The translations under genes were made by a program, and so were the position numbers. This document shows, piece by piece, positions 38,225 through 42,390 of a stretch of DNA of 42,390 nucleotides; position 1 is the stretch's first letter, and every line of letters begins with the position of its first letter. This stretch comes from Clostridia bacterium (lineage in GTDB: Bacteria > Bacillota > Clostridia > Clostridiales > Clostridiaceae): contig RZYZ01000001.1 in assembly GCA_009930125.1 (NCBI GenBank), forward strand, positions 1 through 42,390, in the 5' to 3' direction. The notes below the pieces were generated by a model that worked only from the letters and a program-made list of their open reading frames with translations, was not told the DNA's origin and searched no databases.

Positions 38225-38658
38225 TTCCACAATCCTCCGATTTCATTTTCTGTATACACGTCAATTCCGTTTTCCAGGAGCAGCCTGCAGGCTACGCCAT
38301 GACCTTCGACAAGTGTCCTTGTGTAGGTTCCGTCGTAAATCAGGCCTTTCCCGCAGGAAGGGCTTCTGGATTTCAGAAGGGCTTTTCTGATGTCGTTTTT
38401 TCTGCAGTAGTCGAGGGTGATTCGGGCACCTTCCTCATAGTTTTTTGTCACGTCTTTCCCGTCTGCGGTGAGGACATGGCCATCTCTGATTTCAGCCGGG
38501 TCTCTGGGGACGGAAAGTCCGCCCAGTACTTCCGGACACATGGGAATCAGCTCGTATTTCTCTTTTAGCCGATTCATTTCCTCGATTTCAAATCCTGTTC
38601 CGTCGTATCGGACCTTCTCCCCGAGAAGGCAGGCGGATACAAGCAGTTTTTCTTTCAT
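38221..38658 (-). CDS. DUF523 (YbbK-like) family protein
   Basis: The 145-residue product has the DUF523 layout. A cysteine-containing start (LLVSACLLGEKVRYDG) is followed by IPMCPEVLGGLSVPRDPAEI and the region ALLKSRSPSCGKGLIYDGTYTRTLVEGHGV. The conserved cysteines suggest metal or iron-sulphur binding, but no activity is established for the family. It starts four bases after mutS2 and overlaps the FMN enzyme gene by four bases. The ribosome site is poor, so translation probably depends on coupling to mutS2. Confidence 0.88.
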   Translation of the reverse strand: MKEKLLVSACLLGEKVRYDGTGFEIEEMNRLKEKYELIPMCPEVLGGLSVPRDPAEIRDGHVLTADGKDVTKNYEEGARITLDYCRKNDIRKALLKSRSPSCGKGLIYDGTYTRTLVEGHGVACRLLLENGIDVYTENEIGGLWK

Positions 38659-38662
38659 AGAT

Positions 38663-41008
38663 CTATTTCAGGGTGATGATGGTGACCCCTTTTCCCCCTT
38701 CTCCGTACTCGCCCAGGCGGTACTTCTTCACATGCGGATGATGTCTGAACATGTCCCAGAGATGCTCCTTGAGGATCCCTGTTCCCATGCCGTGGATGAT
38801 GGTGACCTCATTGAGTCCCGCCATGGAGGCTTCATCCAGATACATGTCGACGATATGCTCCCCTTCCAGAGCGTCCTGTCCCCTTACATCACAGCTGATG
38901 GAGACCTGCTTCAGGTTGAGCCGGGCTTCTCTTTTTGCGATTTTTTTCTGCTTCTTGTCTTCTCTGATCTCCACCAGATCCTTCTTGTTCACACTGAGCT
39001 TCATGATGCCGGCCTGGACCATGAGTTCTCCTTTGGCATCGGGCAGCGTCAGAATGGATACCTTCTGATTCAGGGTGGAGAGCAGCACTTCCTGTCCTTC
39101 CTTGAAATCAGTGATCTCCTTTCCTTCCACTTTTTCGAAGAGATCCTTCTGCTGGGTGCTGTCCATATTCTTTTTCAGATGATCCCGGATCTCCTGAAGG
39201 CTTCTTCGACTGTCCTTGAGCTCGACGCTGCTTTCCAGGTCCCGAAGCTGCTTGAGGATCTCATCCGCCTTCACCTTGGCTTCCTCCAGATATTTTCTGC
39301 CTTCAGCCTTGGCGTCTCTCATGGCTTTTTCCCGGATTTCATCGATCCGTTCCAGTTTCTTGTTCAGTTCCTCTTCTTTGGTAAGAAGCTCTCTTTTGAT
39401 GTTTTCCGCATGCCGTGCATCCTTGGAGGCGTCTCGTCTGGATTTCTCAAGGCTTTCAATGAGCTCCTCGAACTTCAGCGCTTCCCGGTCGATGAAGGCT
39501 CTGGAGCGCTCTATGATGTCATCACTGAGGCCCAGCCTTTTGGAGATGAGGAAGGCGTTGGATTTTCCAGGGACACCGATGAGGAGTCTGTAGGTGGGAC
39601 GCAGAGTCTCCACATTGAATTCTACGGAAGCATTGACGGTCTTGTCCGATTTCAGCGCGTAGGCTTTCAGTTCGCTGTAGTGGGTGGTGGCCAGGATGCG
39701 GATGCCTCTTTCCTTCAGGGTCTCGAGAATGGCCATGGCAAGCGCCGCTCCTTCGGTGGGATCCGTCCCTGCGCCCAGCTCATCGAAGAGTACCAGGGAA
39801 CGCTCATCCGCTTCCTTTATGATGCTGACGATGTTCGTCATGTGGGAGGAGAAGGTGGAGAGGCTCTGCTCGATGCTCTGCTCATCTCCGATGTCTGCAA
39901 AGATGTCCCGGAAGTGTCCGATGCTGGAGCCATCTGTCACCGGAATGAGAATTCCGGACATGGCCATGATATGGAGCAGTCCAACGGTTTTCAGGGTCAC
40001 GGTCTTACCGCCTGTATTGGGTCCTGTGATGACGATGGTTGTGATTCCGTCCTCCATATAGATGGTGGATGGAACAACTTCCCTGTCGGGAATCAGAGGA
40101 TGCCTGGCATCTCTCAGGTTGAAGGTCAGGTCCTCTCTCACTTCAGGCTTGGTGCCCTCGATTCGGCTGGAGTATTTCGCCTTGGCGAAAATCACATCCA
40201 GCTCATAGATGATGGAAGCGTTTCTTTTCACCGCCTCCAGATCCATTTCCACTTTTCCTGAAAGTTCCATGAGGATACGCTCGATTTCCGCTTTCTCCTT
40301 CAGCATGAGCTCCTTGATCTCGTTGTTGAGATTCACAAGGCTTATGGGTTCTATGAACAGCGTGGCCCCGGAGGCGCTCTGATCGTGGATCAGACCTTTG
40401 ACCTGCCCCTTATGCTCCGCCTTCACCGGAATGACGTAGCGGTCCCCACGAACCGTGAAGATGCTGTCCTGGAGATATTTCTCGTTTTCTCTCACAAGGC
40501 TCTGAATCTTGTCTTTGACAGAGCCTGTCTTGTCTCTTAAGGAGCGCCTGATTTTCAGTAAGGCATCAGAGGCCTGATCGGAAATTTCCTGATCGCCCAC
40601 GATGGCATGATAGATGGCATTCTCCAGCTGCTTCAGCGGACTGATCCCATAGACCAGATTCTTCAGATGGAAAGAGTGCTCCTCTTTGCCCACATAGTCC
40701 TTGAAATGACGAGCGCTTTTCATGACATTGGCGATCTTGAGAAGAGATTCCGCACTGGCAGTTCCCCCTTTCCCGATATAGGCGATGGCGCTTCTCACAT
40801 CATAGACGCCTTCAAAAGGTGCACTGCCCTTCTCTTCCAGAAGGCCAAGGGCTTCCTTCGTCTCTTCCAGGGCGCGTTCGATCTCCGCCGCTGCAGAGAG
40901 AGGAGAAAGGGCGTCTATCCCCTCTTTTCCTGGCGAAGAGACGGCGTAGGATTTGACCCTCTCCTTGATTTTATGGAATTCAAGTTTGTTCAGATTCTTT
41001 TCTTTCAC
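38663..41008 (-). CDS. mutS2: Endonuclease MutS2
   Basis: The 781-residue protein has the MutS2 order. A helical core/clamp domain precedes the ATPase with Walker A GPNTGGKTVT (329-337), Walker B LVLFDELGAGTDPTEGAAL and TTHYSELKAYAL. A long coiled coil (about 510-620, KRELLTKEEELNKKLERIDE) follows, and then a C-terminal Smr nuclease domain with VSISCDVRGQDALEG and VTIIHGMGTGILKEHL. It suppresses homologous recombination and rescues collided ribosomes in Firmicutes. The GTG start shares one base with the U32 stop (TAGTG), with a GAGGTG site. In the Smr domain, Cys-Asp-Val-Arg replaces the usual Leu-Asp-x-Arg. Confidence 0.96.
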   Translation of the reverse strand: MKEKNLNKLEFHKIKERVKSYAVSSPGKEGIDALSPLSAAAEIERALEETKEALGLLEEKGSAPFEGVYDVRSAIAYIGKGGTASAESLLKIANVMKSARHFKDYVGKEEHSFHLKNLVYGISPLKQLENAIYHAIVGDQEISDQASDALLKIRRSLRDKTGSVKDKIQSLVRENEKYLQDSIFTVRGDRYVIPVKAEHKGQVKGLIHDQSASGATLFIEPISLVNLNNEIKELMLKEKAEIERILMELSGKVEMDLEAVKRNASIIYELDVIFAKAKYSSRIEGTKPEVREDLTFNLRDARHPLIPDREVVPSTIYMEDGITTIVITGPNTGGKTVTLKTVGLLHIMAMSGILIPVTDGSSIGHFRDIFADIGDEQSIEQSLSTFSSHMTNIVSIIKEADERSLVLFDELGAGTDPTEGAALAMAILETLKERGIRILATTHYSELKAYALKSDKTVNASVEFNVETLRPTYRLLIGVPGKSNAFLISKRLGLSDDIIERSRAFIDREALKFEELIESLEKSRRDASKDARHAENIKRELLTKEEELNKKLERIDEIREKAMRDAKAEGRKYLEEAKVKADEILKQLRDLESSVELKDSRRSLQEIRDHLKKNMDSTQQKDLFEKVEGKEITDFKEGQEVLLSTLNQKVSILTLPDAKGELMVQAGIMKLSVNKKDLVEIREDKKQKKIAKREARLNLKQVSISCDVRGQDALEGEHIVDMYLDEASMAGLNEVTIIHGMGTGILKEHLWDMFRHHPHVKKYRLGEYGEGGKGVTIITLK

Positions 41009-42390
41009 TATTCAACACCTCGCTTGTAATGTCCTCTGTTAAATGAGGGGAGCTCCAGAGCTTCTCCGTGAAGAAATGCATGGAGAACCTCCCTGGCTTT
41101 TTCAGCGCTTTCCGTCGTGAGGTCTATTCGCAGGGACCGGATTCCGATATGCTCCAGATCCTTCGTGCTGTCCAGAAGATTCTTCGGCTTTCCGTTCATG
41201 ATATAGCTTCTGCAGAAGATGTCCGTCATGACGGGAAACTCTTCCCCCATGCGGTCCTTCAGGCGATAGCTTTCTTTCATACAGGCCTCGTTGCAGGGCA
41301 CTTCGCGGGTCATGCCGCCTACCGTTGCCCCCACTGGGCAGTATTCGCTGTGCATCATTTCCTGTCTTCCATAGACCAGGGTGATGTATCTTTCTTTGTT
41401 TTTCAGCCCCTTCAGCTCCTGCCGGTTGAGCTCTTCACTGACCATGGACATGGCTAGATCCTCCCCGTAGAACTTCAGGGCGTCACTGTTCATGATGTTC
41501 AGTTTGTAGTCGCCGATGATGTAGAAATCCTTTCCGAGAAGCCGTATGACCCCTGCGTTGTTGGTGATGATTCCAGCCAGTCTGCCGTGGTCCTCCAGCT
41601 TCTTCACCTTCTCCACGATGGCGTGGAGCTCTGTTCTCAGGATATTGGATACCTTCACGTAAAGACGGATGTCCCTGTGCTCCTCCAGAACCTTTGCCAC
41701 ATCTCTGAAGTTTATGTATCGAGCTCCCCGGTAGAAGGGATACACAGCGAGGTCCTTCACACCCATTTCTAGGGCCAGCGTGAACTGCTCTTTGGTGGAC
41801 ACCGAAACGAGCCTCAGATTCTCTCTGATCTCATGTTTCATGGGATGAGGCTCCCGATCTGTCTGCTCCGGCAGGGCTTTCTTGGCACTTTTTACCTGGT
41901 CTTCTACAAGATCCTCCAGTAGAAGCCTTCTCATTTCATTGAGCTCTCTGATAGGCAGGAATCCTTCGCTGAAATGATCCACAAGGATTGCAGTGAGGAT
42001 AAAGGGAGACTCTCCGCTCTTTTTCAGCGCCTCTTCCACCCGTTCCAGGGTCAGGGGCGCTTTGATGGGAGTTTCCACGATCTTGGAGGTTCTGCGGTAC
42101 GTCTTTCCCTTATACTCCACCATAAGGGAGGCTTCTTCTCCTGCCTTGAAGAACAGTGTTCCCGTGAGTCCGATCTTGCGGTCATAGGATCCATTGTGGC
42201 TTCTCTTGAGCTCATCCATGAGCTCAAAGTCATAGGTCTTGTATAACGGTCCTTCCGGGAGTGTGCTTCTACCTGTGAGTTTCACCGTTTCTCCAGGCTG
42301 GGCTTTCTCTTTCACATCGCCCCTGTCTCGGATGCCTTCCACGGTGAGGCCCTTCTCCCCTACACGAAGACCATCTCCTTTACGCAGGGG
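41008..42390 (-). CDS. U32 family peptidase with C-terminal DUF3656-like region (5' end outside window)
   Basis: The open frame continues past the right edge of the window (PLRKGDGLRVGEKGLTVEGI precedes the first in-window GTG codon, which is internal), so this is a C-terminal portion of 460 residues. It has the collagenase-like U32 features: a beta-rich middle domain (LTGRSTLPEGPLYKTYD and FKAGEEASLMVEYKGKTY), then YPFYRGARYINF, IITNNAGVIRLLG and FYIIGDYKLNIMNSDAL, and CPVGATVGGMTREVPCNEAC with cysteines. The ending matches long U32 proteases of Clostridia, which in full length exceed 700 residues. It is the first visible gene of the four-gene operon. Target proteins or RNA-related roles of this group are not settled. 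Confidence 0.9.
   Translation of the reverse strand, partial: PLRKGDGLRVGEKGLTVEGIRDRGDVKEKAQPGETVKLTGRSTLPEGPLYKTYDFELMDELKRSHNGSYDRKIGLTGTLFFKAGEEASLMVEYKGKTYRRTSKIVETPIKAPLTLERVEEALKKSGESPFILTAILVDHFSEGFLPIRELNEMRRLLLEDLVEDQVKSAKKALPEQTDREPHPMKHEIRENLRLVSVSTKEQFTLALEMGVKDLAVYPFYRGARYINFRDVAKVLEEHRDIRLYVKVSNILRTELHAIVEKVKKLEDHGRLAGIITNNAGVIRLLGKDFYIIGDYKLNIMNSDALKFYGEDLAMSMVSEELNRQELKGLKNKERYITLVYGRQEMMHSEYCPVGATVGGMTREVPCNEACMKESYRLKDRMGEEFPVMTDIFCRSYIMNGKPKNLLDSTKDLEHIGIRSLRIDLTTESAEKAREVLHAFLHGEALELPSFNRGHYKRGVE

Noticed and set aside
38468..40261. 597-codon plus-strand frame opposite mutS2
   Set aside because: It is an antisense shadow of mutS2, which shows full family motifs on the minus strand. 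The residue composition is Phe/Leu/His-rich and unlike a real protein.
42342..42342. GTG at 42342 as the true start of the U32 gene
   Set aside because: The frame stays open to the window edge, with family-like residues upstream (KGDGLRVGEKG), and the visible part equals only the C-terminal portion of U32 proteins.

Overview
The window reads as chromosomal DNA of a low-to-moderate GC Gram-positive anaerobe in the Clostridia. Supporting this are RNase Y next to recA, a FloA/NfeD flotillin operon, MutS2 with a C-terminal Smr domain, HPr with both His15 and Ser46, many lipoprotein signals, strong AGGAGG ribosome sites, GTG and TTG starts, a Firmicute-type LexA box, and a ferredoxin-linked indolepyruvate oxidoreductase. 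Genus cannot be fixed from the sequence. No rRNA, tRNA, CRISPR array, insertion sequence or phage module was recognised. Most genes lie on the minus strand.

Layout: 1-1986 (+) holds the end of one membrane gene and a complete Mrp/NuoL-type proton-translocating subunit. 2047-4037 is an AT-rich, gene-poor stretch with a tyrosine recombinase whose promoter is overlapped by a perfect palindrome, plus hairpins and one possible 40-residue membrane peptide. 4038-6939 (-) encodes three lipoproteins: a DUF3298/RsiV-like protein, a PstS-like binding protein and a chagasin-type protease inhibitor. 7087-10204 (-) is a flotillin operon: membrane NfeD protease, a stand-alone second NfeD domain, FloA and a small membrane/coiled-coil protein. 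10479-15182 (-) holds an esterase, a lipoprotein, a small multidrug-export-type membrane protein, purB and a metallo-beta-lactamase-fold hydrolase. 15367-18226 (-) has ptsH, a glucose-type IIA protein lacking one of its two conserved histidines, an aspartate aminotransferase and a PHP phosphoesterase. 18530-19338 (+) is an orphan eutS-eutP pair. 19500-21635 (-) is an MFS transporter and a second PHP protein. 21805-24765 (-) is recA (LexA box, consensus promoter) and rny. 24890-27726 (-) is a phosphohexomutase and a TPR protein.

28001-29461 (+) is an Orn/Lys/Arg decarboxylase. 29522-30900 (-) is an acyl-ACP thioesterase overlapping a YdcF-family gene. 31112-33632 (+) has idi, a DivIVA-like coiled-coil gene and a LysE exporter. 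33710-36958 (-) is a tightly overlapped ptb-iorA-iorB operon. 37184-42390 (-) is a four-gene operon: U32 peptidase (cut by the window), mutS2, DUF523 and an FMN-dependent hydroxyacid oxidoreductase with an N-terminal cysteine cluster.

The metabolic theme is amino-acid fermentation: transamination, oxidation of 2-keto acids by IorAB and conversion of acyl-CoA to acyl phosphate by the Ptb-like enzyme would give ATP once an acyl kinase (not in the window) acts. The most distinctive observations are the orphan EutS-EutP pair, the His-to-Asn IIA protein, the split and duplicated NfeD module in the FloA operon, the ptb-iorAB operon, and several perfect palindromes placed on well-formed promoters. 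None of these on its own proves a new system.
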